Shown in pieces: positions 24,392 through 36,191 of a stretch of 64,000 nucleotides of DNA. Location of the stretch: NCBI RefSeq assembly GCF_004924335.1, contig NZ_CP024633.1, forward strand, positions 2,294,001 through 2,358,000. Direction: 5' to 3'. The translations under genes were made by a program, and so were the position numbers. The DNA is from Mycobacteroides salmoniphilum. Lineage in GTDB: Bacteria; Actinomycetota; Actinomycetes; Mycobacteriales; Mycobacteriaceae. Below the pieces are notes generated by a model. The model saw only the letters and a list, made by a program, of their open reading frames with translations, was not told the DNA's origin and searched no databases. How positions within the stretch are numbered: the stretch's first letter is position 1; the number at the start of each line of letters is the position of its first letter.

Positions 24392-26074
24392 CTACCGTGC
24401 GTTGAAAGCATCGAGGGCGGTCGGCAGTGTCACGAAGATCCGGTCCTCCCCTATTGTGGTCAGCAACCCTGCCGCCGCCAGCGCGTCACGCAGGTCCTGT
24501 TTGACTCGTGCCATCACGAAGACAATCCCCATGTTCTCCAGGTCTTCCCGGAGTCGATCAAGTGCGTCGAGCGCGGTCAGATCCACGTCGACATTCGCCT
24601 CCGCGCTGAGAATGAACCATTCGACCGGCTCGGGCCCCGCGGCAACGGCTGCCATCGCGCGCTGGCGGAAATCCTCGGCGTTGGCGAAACACAAAGGCGC
24701 GTCGTATCGATAGACCACGAGGCCGGGTATCGCATGCGCGCCGGGGTAATCATCAAGGTCATGCATTCCGGGCACTCCCGGTACAAAGCCCAGCACACTG
24801 TCGTGCGGGTGTGCGACACGGCGGAGCAGATCTAGAATCGACAAAGCCACGGCTGTAAGGATTCCGTACAGCACCCCGACCCCGAGCACGGCGAATGTTG
24901 TTGCCAGGGCGATAATGAACTCGCTGCGACGAAAGCGGGCGAACCTACGGTACTCGGGAACATCAATCAGCTTGATGGCGGCATACACCACGAGTGCCCC
25001 CAGGGCGGCGCGGGGAAACTGCGCCAAGGTGCCGTGCGCGAAGATCAGCACGATCAGGACCAGTGCGAGTGTGGTCAAGGAATGTAGTTGACTACGGCTT
25101 CCCACCGAGTCTCCGAGCGCGGTCCGGCTACCACTGGAGCTGACCGGAAAACCTTGTGTAAGTCCGGATCCCAGGTTGCACAGCCCCAGCGTACGTAGCT
25201 CCGCGTTGGCATCGATGTCTTCATTGCGGCGAACGGCGAATGCGCGTGCCGTCAAAATGTTGTCGGAGAACGCCACGATCGCGACACCTAACGCGGGCAG
25301 GACGAGGGCACCCAGGGTATCGAGGCCCAGCTGAGGTACCCCGGGGTGCGGCAGTCCTGCGGGGATGCGGCCGACGAGGTCGATGCCGGAACCGGCAGAC
25401 GGCAGGACGGCCACTGCGGCCGTTGCCGTCAACACCGCGATGAGCGGCCCTGGTGCTCGCGGCGCCCATCGTGCGAGCACACCGAGCAGTGCGAGCACCG
25501 ATGTAGCGACGATGATTGTGGGCCAACGGATCTGCTCGACGTGATCGGAAAATGACCTGATTTGTTCGATGAACTCGTCACCAGAACTGACCGTGCCCGT
25601 AATGGTACCGATCTGACTGCCCACCATCGTGATTCCCACGCCACCCATGTAGCCGACAAGCACCGGGTGCGACAGTAGATTAGCGAGCAGACCCAGACGT
25701 GCCAGCCCTGCGATCAAACACGCCACCCCGACCAGCAACGCGAGCGCTGCCGCTAGCGCCGCATATCGGGCGGCCTCACCAAAGGCCAAGGGAGCCAATA
25801 CTGCTGCGGTCATCAACGCGGTGGTCGACTCCGGCCCCACGGACAATTGCCGGGACGAACCCAGCATCGCATAGATCGCCAACGGGGCCAGCGCCGCCCA
25901 CAACCCGGCCACCGGCGGCAGGCCGGCCAGCGTCGCGTATGCCATGACCTGCGGGACGAGGTATGCGGCCACCGTGATTCCGGCGAGGATATCTCCCCGC
26001 AGCCATCGTTTCTGGTACCTCTGCAGCTGTGCCAGACCCGGCGCGTAGTTCGCCCATTGCATGGTGAAGATCAT
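24392..26074 (-). CDS. SulP-family anion transporter with STAS domain
   Basis: A 560-aa transporter. The N-terminal ~400 residues hold 10-12 helices with the SulP signature (GDILAGITVAAYLVPQVMAYATLAGLPPVAGLWA), followed by a C-terminal STAS domain (VYRYDAPLCFANAEDF..., VDLTALDALDRLREDL). It resembles M. tuberculosis Rv1739c, a DosR-regulon SulP protein linked to sulfate or bicarbonate. I prefer ATG 26074 (MIFTMQWANYAPG) because it matches that N-terminus; the frame opens 27 codons earlier. Confidence 0.88.
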   Translation of the reverse strand: MIFTMQWANYAPGLAQLQRYQKRWLRGDILAGITVAAYLVPQVMAYATLAGLPPVAGLWAALAPLAIYAMLGSSRQLSVGPESTTALMTAAVLAPLAFGEAARYAALAAALALLVGVACLIAGLARLGLLANLLSHPVLVGYMGGVGITMVGSQIGTITGTVSSGDEFIEQIRSFSDHVEQIRWPTIIVATSVLALLGVLARWAPRAPGPLIAVLTATAAVAVLPSAGSGIDLVGRIPAGLPHPGVPQLGLDTLGALVLPALGVAIVAFSDNILTARAFAVRRNEDIDANAELRTLGLCNLGSGLTQGFPVSSSGSRTALGDSVGSRSQLHSLTTLALVLIVLIFAHGTLAQFPRAALGALVVYAAIKLIDVPEYRRFARFRRSEFIIALATTFAVLGVGVLYGILTAVALSILDLLRRVAHPHDSVLGFVPGVPGMHDLDDYPGAHAIPGLVVYRYDAPLCFANAEDFRQRAMAAVAAGPEPVEWFILSAEANVDVDLTALDALDRLREDLENMGIVFVMARVKQDLRDALAAAGLLTTIGEDRIFVTLPTALDAFNAR

Positions 26075-26210
26075 GGTGCGTCGGCGGTTCTCACGCAGCT
26101 GAACGGACCTGATGACCAAGGACCCAGCTGCGACGGGCACAACTCTCCTACTCAAGGACGCCGAGCGGTGCGATGCTCTGTGGTGCCACTACCAAAAGAC
26201 AGGAACGACA

Positions 26211-26471
26211 ATGGATTCGTCGAAGGCACCTGCATTCCGGATCGTGAAAACGACTCCGATGGAACGATTCAGCTGGCTGATCATGGGTGTGATCGTGCTG
26301 GCGACGGGTGTGCTGTTCTTGATGGACAAGACAGAACGTGTCTCCACGATCGAATTGGTGCTTCTCTGGGTGCTGGTTCTCGCCGGGATCAAGATGACAA
26401 TCATCGCGGCGTTCGGCCGCTACCCGTTGCCACGCTGGCTCAACTTCCTAGCTGCCAATCCGCCCAAATAG
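26211..26471 (+). CDS. Small two-helix membrane protein (86 aa)
   Basis: Begins MDSSKAPAFRIVKTTPMERFSW, followed by two hydrophobic helices (LIMGVIVLATGVLFLMD and ELVLLWVLVLAGIKMTIIAAFG) and a short basic tail. ATG 26211 follows AGGAACGAC. It is divergent from the SulP gene and convergent with devS, with which it ends 0 bp apart. YgaP/DUF2892-like small membrane proteins have this shape, but I do not assert the family. Location suggests dormancy regulation. Confidence 0.65.
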   Translation: MDSSKAPAFRIVKTTPMERFSWLIMGVIVLATGVLFLMDKTERVSTIELVLLWVLVLAGIKMTIIAAFGRYPLPRWLNFLAANPPK

Positions 26472-28190
<1,719 letters not shown>

Positions 28191-28240
28191 CTATTGAGTA
28201 TGCCGCAACCAGTCGATATTGGCTGGTCAAAGGCCAAGTC

Positions 28241-28903
28241 TTAACGCTCCGAGTATCGCTCTCCGGTAGCGCTTCGGTCGCCGGCGAGTTTGGTTACGAG
28301 CACCGCGGCCTGTGTACGACGTTCCAGTCCGAGCTTGGCCAGCAACCTCGATACGTAGTTTTTCACCGTCTTCTCCGACAGGAACATCTCCCCCGCGATC
28401 TGCCGATTGGTGAGGCCTTGCCCTATCAGCTCCAGCAGAATCTGTTCCTGTGGCGTCAACGAGGCAACGGGCGAGGATTGAGTCGCCACACGCAGTCGAT
28501 CCATAAGGGCCGTTGCCGACCGGTTATCCAGCAAGGACCGTCCAGAGCCGACCGTCCGTATCGCGGACACCAGATCCATACCCTTGATGTCTTTGATGAC
28601 GTATCCCCCGGCCCCGGCCAGGATCGCATCCAGCATGGCTTGCTCGTCAGTGAAAGACGTCAGCATCAGACAGTTCAGGGCAGGACACCGCGAACGTAGG
28701 TCCCGGCAGAGTTCGATCCCGTTGCCGTCTGGCAGCCGTATGTCGAGTACCGCGATATCGGGATTGAGGGCGGGGATGCGGGCCATCGCTTCAGCAACCG
28801 AACCGGCCTGCCCTATGACGACAAGGTCCTCTTCGTCGTCGATGAGATCGGCCACCCCGTACCGCACGATTTCGTGGTCATCGACCAGGAACACGGTGAT
28901 CAT
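28241..28903 (-). CDS. devR: DevR/DosR dormancy response regulator
   Basis: A 220-aa NarL-type regulator: receiver domain with Asp8-Asp9, phosphoacceptor Asp54 (VLDIRLPDG) and Thr/Lys switch residues, then a LuxR helix-turn-helix ([40 protein letters not shown]). It activates the hypoxia/NO dormancy regulon. ATG 28903 overlaps the TGA of the phosphoketolase gene as ATGA, so its translation is coupled to xfp. In M. tuberculosis the gene before devR is the USP Rv3134c; here xfp is placed in between. Confidence 0.95.
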   Translation of the reverse strand: MITVFLVDDHEIVRYGVADLIDDEEDLVVIGQAGSVAEAMARIPALNPDIAVLDIRLPDGNGIELCRDLRSRCPALNCLMLTSFTDEQAMLDAILAGAGGYVIKDIKGMDLVSAIRTVGSGRSLLDNRSATALMDRLRVATQSSPVASLTPQEQILLELIGQGLTNRQIAGEMFLSEKTVKNYVSRLLAKLGLERRTQAAVLVTKLAGDRSATGERYSER

Positions 28904-31314
28904 CGCGTCTCGTCCTCTCCCCATCGCCAATCCCGCACCTCCGGCAGGTCTTCACCGTGGGCACGTATCCACGCGTTGTGGCGTTCATGCATGCGGAGCA
29001 TCTCGTCCCTCAGCCCTTGGGCGTCAGCGCATTCCAACAGGCCCGGTGTGCGCTCCACTACATCGATCACCAGCTGGAATCGGTCCATCTTGTTCAGCAC
29101 CAGCATGTCGAAGGGTGTGGTGGTGGTGCCCTCCTCCAGGTAGCCGCGAACATGCAGGTTCGCATGACCTGCCCGACGGTAGGTAAGCCGGTGGATGAGC
29201 GCCGGGTATCCATGGAAGGCGAAGATCACAGGACGGTCCGCGGTGAACAGCGTGTCGTAATCGACATCGGACATGCCATGCGGGTGCTCGCTATCGGGTT
29301 GCAGACGAAACAGATCAACAACGTTGACTACCCGGGTCTTCAACTGCGGCAGATGCGTTCGCAGTATCGACACGGCGGCCAGTACCTCGATGGTGGGCAC
29401 GTCACCGGCACAGGCAAGAACAACGTCCGGAACGGCTCCGGCGTCACTGCTAGCCCATTCGAAGATATCGGCACCACGTGCGCAATGCAGTGCTGCCTGT
29501 TCAGGATTGAGCCATACCGGCGTGTAGTTCTTGCCGGCGACGATGACATTGATGTAGTCGCGGCTGGCCAGGCAATGCGCCGCAACCGACAGCAGAGTGT
29601 TGGCATCCGGCGGTAGGTAGATGCGCGCAACCTCCGCGCGTTTGTTCGCAATATTGTCGATGAAACCTGGATCCTGGTGGGAGAAGCCGTTATGGTCCTG
29701 ACGCCACACATGAGACGTCAGTAGATAATTCAGTGACGCGACGGGGCGGCGCCACGGTAGTTGCCTGCTGATCTTGAGCCATTTAGCGTGCTGGTTCACC
29801 ATCGAATCCACGATGTGGGCGAACGCCTCGTAGCAGGAGAACAGGCCATGGCGGCCTGTCAGCAAGTAACCCTCCAGCCAGCCCTGGCACAGGTGTTCGG
29901 ACAAGACCTCCATAACGCGACCATCTCGCGCCAGGTGCTGATCGCCGGGCAGAATCGTTGCGCTCCACTGTTTGTCCGTGACGTCATAGACGTCTCCGAG
30001 TTTGTTCGACTCGGTTTCGTCCGGCCCGAAGAGTCGGAAGTTCCTTCGGTCGGCGTTGCGGACCAACAATTCTCGAAGATAGCGGCCCAGCACCCGGGTC
30101 GGTGATGCGTCCACTGCACCCGGCTGGCCGGTCACCACACCGAAGGTTCCCGGAGCCGGCAGCGACAGTGGCGTGAGGAGCGTGCCACCGTTGGCATGGG
30201 GGTTAGACCCCATGCGTCGTTGCCCGGAGGGAATGAGCCGCGTTACCAGCTCATTCGGCGCTCCTGTTTCGTCGAAGAGCTCTTCGGGGTGGTAGGACCG
30301 CAGCCAGTGGGCAAGTTGGGCCCGATGTGTTGGGTTCTCGCGCACATTGGCGATGGGTACCTGGTGCGATCGCCATGTGCCCTCGACCTGATGTCCGTCG
30401 ACCACCGCTGGGCCCGTCCACCCTTTCGGACTGCGCAGAACGATCATGGGCCAGAAGGCACGATGTAAAATCGGTACCTGGCAACGGGACAACGTCTGAA
30501 AGTCGCGGATCTCCATGATCGCCCGGTCCAGTGCAGCGGCCATCTGTTGGTGCATATCTGCGGGTTCATGGCCCGTGACGTAGATGGGTGTGTAGCCGTA
30601 TCCCCGTAGCAGGCTCTCAAGCTCTTCATCGGTAATTCTCGATAGCACAGTGGGGTTGGCGATCTTGTAGCCGTTGAGATGAAGGATCGGTAGGACCGCA
30701 CCGTCGGTCGCGGCGCTGAGGAATTTGTTGGCGTGCCAGCTGGCGGCCAGTGGCCCGGTCTCGGCCTCGCCATCGCCGATCACGCAGACTGCGACCAGAT
30801 CCGGGTTGTCCAACACAGCGCCATAGGCATGGGCCAGGCTGTACCCCAGTTCGCCGCCCTCATGGATAGATCCGGGGACCTGCGGCGCTACATGACTAGG
30901 CACGCCCCCGGGAAATGAGAACTCCTGGAATAGCTTCCGCATACCCTGTCCGTCACGCGGGACATCGGGACGAATATCGCTATAACTGCCCTCTAGCCAC
31001 GTATTCGCGAACAGCGCGGGCCCGCCATGCCCAGGCCCGGTGACGTAGATCGCGTTGACATCGTGAGCGATGATGGCCCGATTCATGTGGGCGTAGATGA
31101 AATTCAGTCCCGGTGAGGTTCCCCAGTGCCCCAGCAGACGGGGCTTGATGTGCTCGGCCCGCAGAGGTGCCGTCAGCAGCGGATTTTCCATGAGATAGAT
31201 CTGACCGGCGGTGAGATAGTTCGCGGCCCGCCACTGCGCATCTACTGCCGCAAGCTGATCGGCAGGTAAGGCGCGCGGCTGATGGCGCGCGGTGCCTGGC
31301 GTTGCCATACTCAT
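28900..31314 (-). CDS. xfp: Xylulose-5-phosphate/fructose-6-phosphate phosphoketolase
   Basis: An 804-aa thiamine-diphosphate enzyme of standard length. Visible blocks: [69 protein letters not shown] (ThDP/Mg site), and [14 protein letters not shown]. It splits sugar phosphates with phosphate to acetyl phosphate plus a shorter sugar phosphate, giving ATP through acetate kinase without oxygen. ATG 31314 overlaps the usp stop (ATGA), and its own stop overlaps devR. Carbon flow through acetyl phosphate under hypoxia fits this location. Confidence 0.95.
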   Translation of the reverse strand: MSMATPGTARHQPRALPADQLAAVDAQWRAANYLTAGQIYLMENPLLTAPLRAEHIKPRLLGHWGTSPGLNFIYAHMNRAIIAHDVNAIYVTGPGHGGPALFANTWLEGSYSDIRPDVPRDGQGMRKLFQEFSFPGGVPSHVAPQVPGSIHEGGELGYSLAHAYGAVLDNPDLVAVCVIGDGEAETGPLAASWHANKFLSAATDGAVLPILHLNGYKIANPTVLSRITDEELESLLRGYGYTPIYVTGHEPADMHQQMAAALDRAIMEIRDFQTLSRCQVPILHRAFWPMIVLRSPKGWTGPAVVDGHQVEGTWRSHQVPIANVRENPTHRAQLAHWLRSYHPEELFDETGAPNELVTRLIPSGQRRMGSNPHANGGTLLTPLSLPAPGTFGVVTGQPGAVDASPTRVLGRYLRELLVRNADRRNFRLFGPDETESNKLGDVYDVTDKQWSATILPGDQHLARDGRVMEVLSEHLCQGWLEGYLLTGRHGLFSCYEAFAHIVDSMVNQHAKWLKISRQLPWRRPVASLNYLLTSHVWRQDHNGFSHQDPGFIDNIANKRAEVARIYLPPDANTLLSVAAHCLASRDYINVIVAGKNYTPVWLNPEQAALHCARGADIFEWASSDAGAVPDVVLACAGDVPTIEVLAAVSILRTHLPQLKTRVVNVVDLFRLQPDSEHPHGMSDVDYDTLFTADRPVIFAFHGYPALIHRLTYRRAGHANLHVRGYLEEGTTTTPFDMLVLNKMDRFQLVIDVVERTPGLLECADAQGLRDEMLRMHERHNAWIRAHGEDLPEVRDWRWGEDETR

Positions 31315-32213
31315 CGCTTCTCGTCTCCTGCATGTGAGCGAGCGACCAACACCGGGCAGGGAGCTTGGTGAATCAGGGCGTGACTAGTCGAGCCGAGAAA
31401 GAAGCCTGCGACATCGCCGCGTCCACGGCTGCCGACCACGAGCAGCTGTGCGTGCTGGGCCCAGTGCAGCAGGATGTCCGCGGGATTGCCCATCGCGACT
31501 ACCCGGCGCACGGTGACGTCGGGATATTTTTCCTGCCAGCCCGCCAGCCTCTCGGCGAGTATCTCAGTCTGCTGCTGCTCGGCGATATCCCAATCCATCA
31601 TGTTCCAGGCGGTGTACGCGTACACATAGCTCGGTGGCACTTCGCCCCCGGCATTCACGGCCACCAACTCGGCGCCGCGCATGGAGGCTTCCTCGAAGGC
31701 CCACGCGATTGCTTCCTCGCTTGAGGGAGATCCACTGACGCCGAGGATAACCGGGCCCGCTGGCGGAGCTCCCGACTCGCGAACGACTACCACGGGGCCG
31801 TGCCCCTTCGCGGTCAATGAGACCGACACCGACCCGGCCATCATCCCGGTGAAGCCGCCAAGCCCGCTAGATCCGACCACGGTAATGAATGCATCCTTGG
31901 ACAGCTCGACAAGTGTGGGCACGGGTTGAGCGTTTACCTTGGCGGTAGCCACTTCTAGATGGGGATGCAGGGCGAAGACGTGGTCCTTGGCCCGAGCAAG
32001 GAACTCCACGCCGTCGTTATCCATATGGTCGTAGAAGCTTGTCGACGCCGACAGGTTGAAGCCGTAACCGAAGCTGCCGTAATCGACAGCATGCACGAGC
32101 CGAAGGGGCAGATTGTGCCGTTCTGCCTCGGCCCCAGCCCATGTCAGTGCATGCAGAGAGGACGCAGATCCGTCGATGCCCACCAAAATGTATGGACGTG
32201 GTGTGGTGTTCAT
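31311..32213 (-). CDS. Universal stress protein (Rv3134c-position), first gene of the devRS operon
   Basis: A 300-aa tandem USP. Domain 1 starts [19 protein letters not shown]; domain 2 starts [19 protein letters not shown] and has an intact ATP loop ([19 protein letters not shown]). It occupies the place of Rv3134c, which precedes devRS in M. tuberculosis. It is the promoter-proximal gene of usp-xfp-devR-devS, with ATGA overlap to xfp. Two DevR-like boxes lie upstream in the shared promoter with the nitroreductase gene, so DevR probably autoregulates. Confidence 0.9.
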   Translation of the reverse strand: MNTTPRPYILVGIDGSASSLHALTWAGAEAERHNLPLRLVHAVDYGSFGYGFNLSASTSFYDHMDNDGVEFLARAKDHVFALHPHLEVATAKVNAQPVPTLVELSKDAFITVVGSSGLGGFTGMMAGSVSVSLTAKGHGPVVVVRESGAPPAGPVILGVSGSPSSEEAIAWAFEEASMRGAELVAVNAGGEVPPSYVYAYTAWNMMDWDIAEQQQTEILAERLAGWQEKYPDVTVRRVVAMGNPADILLHWAQHAQLLVVGSRGRGDVAGFFLGSTSHALIHQAPCPVLVARSHAGDEKR

Positions 32214-32285
32214 GGTGTCCTCCGAGTTGGTCGGTACCAGTGGCTGGTGACGACAACGCTATGGATCAGCCGTGCGATCTCCCAC

Positions 32286-32298
32286 GGTCAAAGGTCCC
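32286..32298. promoter_or_regulatory. Candidate DevR/DosR box C
   Basis: On the minus strand GGGACCTTTGACC, a good DosR half-site pair, ~75 bp before the usp ATG of the devRS operon and ~140 bp before the nitroreductase ATG. Confidence 0.55.
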
Positions 32299-32368
32299 GT
32301 TCCGCCGGGTAGCACGTCCCCGATCAGCAAGGCAATACGGTTCTTCGGTCCTAATGCACTGCCAAACC

Positions 32369-32382
32369 GGGACTAATTGCTC
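32369..32382. promoter_or_regulatory. Candidate DevR/DosR box D
   Basis: GGGACTAATTGCTC on the plus strand: the left half GGGACTAA is perfect, the right half weaker. It is ~55 bp before the nitroreductase ATG, a normal distance for a DevR-activated promoter. Together with box C it forms a two-box divergent control region. Confidence 0.5.
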
Positions 32383-32437
32383 TCATCTGCGATGTCGCCT
32401 CAGTTCATGCTTGGTGCAGGACGACTTACACGGAGGT

Positions 32438-33418
32438 ATGGCTGTGACGCAGGTAGTGCTAGGCCGTGATGTAGTCATCAAGGCAATCCAGGCCGCGTGC
32501 CGGGCGCCGTCGGTCCACAACAGTCAGCCATGGCGTTGGGTTATGGATGAGGAACTCAAGCTCTTCCTCGACGTGAACCGCGTACTACGCGTCGACCCGT
32601 CGCAGCGCGAGGCCTTGATCAGCTGCGGTGCCGTGCTGGATCACTTTCGGGTGGCTGCGGCCGCTTTCGGTTGGCTAGTGCGACCGGAGTACTTCCCGAA
32701 CCCCAATGACCATACGCACTTGGCAACAATGAATTTCACCAAGATGCAGTACGTTACGGATGCGCATCGCGATCGCTTACATGCCCTTGAGCGGCGCTAC
32801 ACCGATCGACTCCCCTTCCTGCCGCCGCGCCGGTGGGCGGTGACCGAGCAGCTACTCCGGCAGGCGGTCAGCGACCGGGCCTTCCTCGACGTCCTCGCCG
32901 ACGGGGCCCGCCCACGCGTCGTTGAGGCGGCTCAGCTCAGTGAAGGACTGCGCCAATATGATTCGGAGTACAAGTCGGAGATCGATTGGTGGACTGCCCC
33001 GTTCAAGCTATCCGAGGGAATCCCGGACAGCTCATTGCCCTCCGAGGAAGAAGGAAATCGAGTCGATATCGGCCGCGATTTTCCTTTCGCGCGGCATCGG
33101 GAGCGCCGTGCCGCCGTGCCGCAGGATAGGGCAACTCTGGTGGTGCTCTCGACCGGCGATGATTCTGCGCAGGACTACGTGAAATGTGGCGAAGCCTTGT
33201 CGGCCTTGCTGATTGAAGCAACCGTTGCCGGGTCGGCCACCTGCACGCTGACCCATGTCACGGAGCTTGTTGCGAGCCGCCAGATCATCGAGGGCATCAC
33301 TGACCGCGACTACCCGCAGGCGGTGGTCCGGATTGGCACAACGCCGCCGCTGGATCCGATACCGGCTCCCACGCCGCGGCGGCCGCTCTCTGCTGTCATC
33401 GAATTCGCGGGTACGTAG
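32438..33418 (+). CDS. Acg-family nitroreductase-like protein
   Basis: A 326-aa protein of the Acg group (M. tuberculosis Rv2032, Rv3127, Rv3131): AIQAACRAPSVHNSQPWRW at the start, LFLDVNRVLRVDPSQREALISCGAVLDH, a degenerate second nitroreductase half, and ATCTLTHVTEL near the end. In Acg the active site is covered by a lid and enzyme activity is doubtful; sequestering FMN has been suggested. GGAGGT precedes ATG 32438. Divergent from the devRS operon with two DevR-like boxes between. Confidence 0.9.
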   Translation: MAVTQVVLGRDVVIKAIQAACRAPSVHNSQPWRWVMDEELKLFLDVNRVLRVDPSQREALISCGAVLDHFRVAAAAFGWLVRPEYFPNPNDHTHLATMNFTKMQYVTDAHRDRLHALERRYTDRLPFLPPRRWAVTEQLLRQAVSDRAFLDVLADGARPRVVEAAQLSEGLRQYDSEYKSEIDWWTAPFKLSEGIPDSSLPSEEEGNRVDIGRDFPFARHRERRAAVPQDRATLVVLSTGDDSAQDYVKCGEALSALLIEATVAGSATCTLTHVTELVASRQIIEGITDRDYPQAVVRIGTTPPLDPIPAPTPRRPLSAVIEFAGT

Positions 33419-33446
33419 CTTTATGCCGAGCGCCGCGGCGCACGCG

Positions 33447-34460
33447 CTAGGGAACGAGCACGGCGGCGCCGGTGATCCGGCCGGCGGCAAGATCTGACAG
33501 AGCATGGTCCGCATGCCGGAGGTCGTATCGGGGGCCTGCCAGGTGGAGACGATGTGTCGCGGCGAAGTCGAGGAATGCCCGCGCGTCGGACCGGGTGTTT
33601 GCCGTGACCGATCGAATCTGCCGCTCCTGGAACAGGTGCTGCTGATAGTTCAGCGCAGGAATGTCTGTGAGGTGGATACCGGCGATGGCCAATGTGCCTC
33701 CCCGGTCAAGCGCCGCCAACGCGGGCCCCACCAACTCCCCGACCGGCGCGAACAGTATCGCGGCGTCCAGCGCAACGGGAGGCGCATCGGCAGGCCCCTG
33801 CGCCGAGCTGGCACCAAGCTCGAGGGCAAGCAGTTGGGCGTCCTTCCCCCGGGTCATCACGTGGACCTCGGCGCCCTGGGCCAGGGCGACCTGCGCGGTG
33901 ATGTGTGCGCTGCCGCCAAATCCGTATAGGCCTAGGCGGCCCCCCGCGGGCAGCTCTGCACGCTGCAGTGAGCGATAACCGATGATGCCAGCACATAGCA
34001 ACGGGGCAAGCTCGGCGTCGGTGTATCCCGCGGGCAGCGCCAATGCGTAGGCTGCGGGCACCACCGCGAATTCTGCGTACCCACCGTCGGCATCCCAGCC
34101 TGTGTACAAAGATCCGGGACAAAGGTTTTCGTTGCCACGGAGGCAATACCTGCACGCACCGCACGTATGCCGAAGCCATGGGATGCCGACTCGATCGCCT
34201 ACCGTGAAGTCCGTGTCGTCCTGCTCGCCCAGTCTGACGACTTCGCCAACGATCTCGTGTCCGGGCACAACGTTTGGCCTGTGCGGGACCAGATCACCCT
34301 CGGCGACATGAAGATCGGTGCGGCAAACCCCGCAGGCAAGCATTCGCACCAGTAACTCGCCCGGGTGAGGCTCGGGCACTTGCACACGCACACGGCGCAG
34401 GGGCCCGCTCGCGATGAGGCCCGGCCGCTGAACCTGCCAGGCCAGCATCTCCGTGTCCAT
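33447..34460 (-). CDS. Zinc-dependent alcohol dehydrogenase
   Basis: A 337-aa MDR enzyme. Catalytic zinc ligands are in GVCRTDLHV and PGHEIVGEV, structural zinc in [15 protein letters not shown], and the nucleotide fold starts [16 protein letters not shown]. The sequence resembles the mycobacterial AdhA type (Rv1862). It would interconvert alcohols and aldehydes with NAD(P). It follows the Rv1733c-like gene by 41 bp on the same strand, so both may be one unit. Fermentative redox balance under hypoxia would fit the location. Confidence 0.9.
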   Translation of the reverse strand: MDTEMLAWQVQRPGLIASGPLRRVRVQVPEPHPGELLVRMLACGVCRTDLHVAEGDLVPHRPNVVPGHEIVGEVVRLGEQDDTDFTVGDRVGIPWLRHTCGACRYCLRGNENLCPGSLYTGWDADGGYAEFAVVPAAYALALPAGYTDAELAPLLCAGIIGYRSLQRAELPAGGRLGLYGFGGSAHITAQVALAQGAEVHVMTRGKDAQLLALELGASSAQGPADAPPVALDAAILFAPVGELVGPALAALDRGGTLAIAGIHLTDIPALNYQQHLFQERQIRSVTANTRSDARAFLDFAATHRLHLAGPRYDLRHADHALSDLAAGRITGAAVLVP

Positions 34461-34501
34461 GGCTGCCTTCTTCCACTCTGCTCACGAATGAGCCTACGAG
34501 C

Positions 34502-35095
34502 TCAATGGTCGCTTTTCCGGCGGCCCCCGCGATCCACCAGGGCATTGAAGTCTGATTCCCAGCGCGCATACCGGAGCCGATCGATGCGCCGGAGCACCAA
34601 CCCGACGGTACCGACGATGAGACTCGTCATTGCCGTCCACAGCAGGACCGCGGCGGCAATGGCATCAGCCGCGGCGTCCCCGCGTGACGTCGGTGCCGAC
34701 ACACTGCGACCAGTAGGATCAACCCACATCAGGAACCTGTCTCCTGTATTGAGATCTGCACCGTAGCGGACAGTTTCGTGATATTGCACGCCCCCGACGC
34801 TCCACTGGGCTGGTACCAAAACGACCGCGCTGTACCGGGGTGCCACCGCGTGACTATCGCCGGTTGCCACTGCCTGCACCCGGTGGCGTGTGTGCAATTG
34901 TTCGCTGCTGGTTCTGCTTCCGGCGTCGTACAGAGCTGTGCCGACCGCTCCCGCAACCGACAACATCACCAACGCCGCGAGCAAACCCACCAGCTGTACT
35001 GCAGCCGCGACCCGATCGTAGCCCCGGACCAAGGGATGGCGCCGGAACAATCTGGTAAGCAGGACCTGCACATAGCCAAACGCCAAGACATTCAT
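34502..35095 (-). CDS. Rv1733c-like two-helix transmembrane protein
   Basis: A 197-aa protein. RNPLVRG-type start (RRHPLVRGYDRVAAAVQLVGLLAALV), helix 1, an external ~80-residue domain with VPAQWSVGGVQYHE and GDRFLMWVDPTGR, then helix 2 and a basic tail. This is the layout of Rv1733c, a DosR-regulon membrane protein and latency antigen of unknown role. ATG 35095 follows TAGGAGATGTC. It is divergent from a USP gene, with box E in the shared region. Confidence 0.88.
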   Translation of the reverse strand: MNVLAFGYVQVLLTRLFRRHPLVRGYDRVAAAVQLVGLLAALVMLSVAGAVGTALYDAGSRTSSEQLHTRHRVQAVATGDSHAVAPRYSAVVLVPAQWSVGGVQYHETVRYGADLNTGDRFLMWVDPTGRSVSAPTSRGDAAADAIAAAVLLWTAMTSLIVGTVGLVLRRIDRLRYARWESDFNALVDRGGRRKSDH

Positions 35096-35251
35096 GACAT
35101 CTCCTAGGCCGAGCATCTGCGGTAACCAGCTGATCGTCGCATCGGGTGCGTCCACGCTGCAGAGACCGCGGCCTCCACTTGACCAGGTCATTAGTCACGG
35201 TGCGCATCAACCCTTTGACACCGCGGGGCGCATACCACTGGCAGGGAATCG

Positions 35252-35266
35252 GGGACTTACGACTCC
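35252..35266. promoter_or_regulatory. Candidate DevR/DosR box E
   Basis: GGGACTTACGACTCC, ~85 bp before the plus-strand USP and ~155 bp before the Rv1733c-like gene. Near-identical to box B, giving a shared variant GGGACTnnCGACTCC. Confidence 0.55.
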
Positions 35267-35352
35267 GCCCTGCGCCCGAAATCGGTCCTACCGTCAGTTC
35301 AGCCGATCAAAGGGCCGGCGACCGCGTTCGATCACCCAAAGGAGTGAGTCCA

Positions 35353-36159
35353 ATGACTGATACCGACCGGCACGGCCCCGTAGTCGTTGGCATTGACGGT
35401 TCACGGGCCGCTATTCACGCGGCCGAATGGGCCACAGATGAAGCAATCACCCGAGATGTGCCGTTGTGCCTGATTCATGTGACCAGGCCCGTGGTCACTG
35501 CCAAATCTTTTGTGGACCAATACAACATCGACAAGGAGTACGCAGAAACATCACTGCGTGATGCCGCGTCCGCTGTCAAGGCGACCGGAAAGCCCGTCAA
35601 GGTCGACTGCGTGATCCGCCACGGGCTGGCCTCGGATGCCTTGGCCGCAGAGTCACGCACCGCCAGTCTCGTGTGCGTTGGCTCCGAGGGATTCGGGAGA
35701 TTGGCGAGTGCCTTTTGGGGTTCCACCGCAACCGAAATCGCTAAGCGTGCGCACTGCCCCGTCGCGATAGTCCATCGACCGGTGTTTGTCGCACATGGGC
35801 TTCCCGCGTGGATTGCTGTGGCTGTCAACGGTCCTCAGGACACGGACACCGTCATCGACCACGCGGTGCAGGAAGCACGACTTCGCCATCTTCCGATTCT
35901 TGCGGTGGGCACCTGGCAAGAAGACATGGGCGCATCGCCCTACGACGAACTCGATAGACGCGTGACGAGCCTGCGTGAACGTTATCCAGACGTCCACATG
36001 TACCCGGTTGCGGCACGCTCCGATATCGGTCATTTTCTCGCCGACTGTGATGAACCGATCCAACTGGCAGTAGTGGGACGTGCAGATATTCCACATGTCA
36101 TCCGTATGCGGCCTTCAGCAGAGCACGGCGACCGCACCATCCTGATCGTTCGCAACTAA
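35353..36159 (+). CDS. Universal stress protein, two domains (second degenerate)
   Basis: A 268-aa USP. Domain 1 is complete (VVVGIDGSRAAIHAAEWATDEA; loop CVGSEGFGRLASAFWGSTA). Domain 2 lacks the glycine ATP loop: the final strand reads VVGRADIPHVIRMR and runs to the end without G(S/T). AAGGAGTGAG stands before ATG 35353. First gene of a two-USP unit behind DevR-like box E. Confidence 0.88.
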   Translation: MTDTDRHGPVVVGIDGSRAAIHAAEWATDEAITRDVPLCLIHVTRPVVTAKSFVDQYNIDKEYAETSLRDAASAVKATGKPVKVDCVIRHGLASDALAAESRTASLVCVGSEGFGRLASAFWGSTATEIAKRAHCPVAIVHRPVFVAHGLPAWIAVAVNGPQDTDTVIDHAVQEARLRHLPILAVGTWQEDMGASPYDELDRRVTSLRERYPDVHMYPVAARSDIGHFLADCDEPIQLAVVGRADIPHVIRMRPSAEHGDRTILIVRN

Positions 36160-36191
36160 CAACTCATGATGACGAACGGGGTTGAAACGAC

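Noticed and set aside
26105..26130. GGACCTGATGACC between the SulP gene and a small membrane protein as a DevR box
   Set aside because: Agreement with the consensus is too weak, with only one half-site recognisable.
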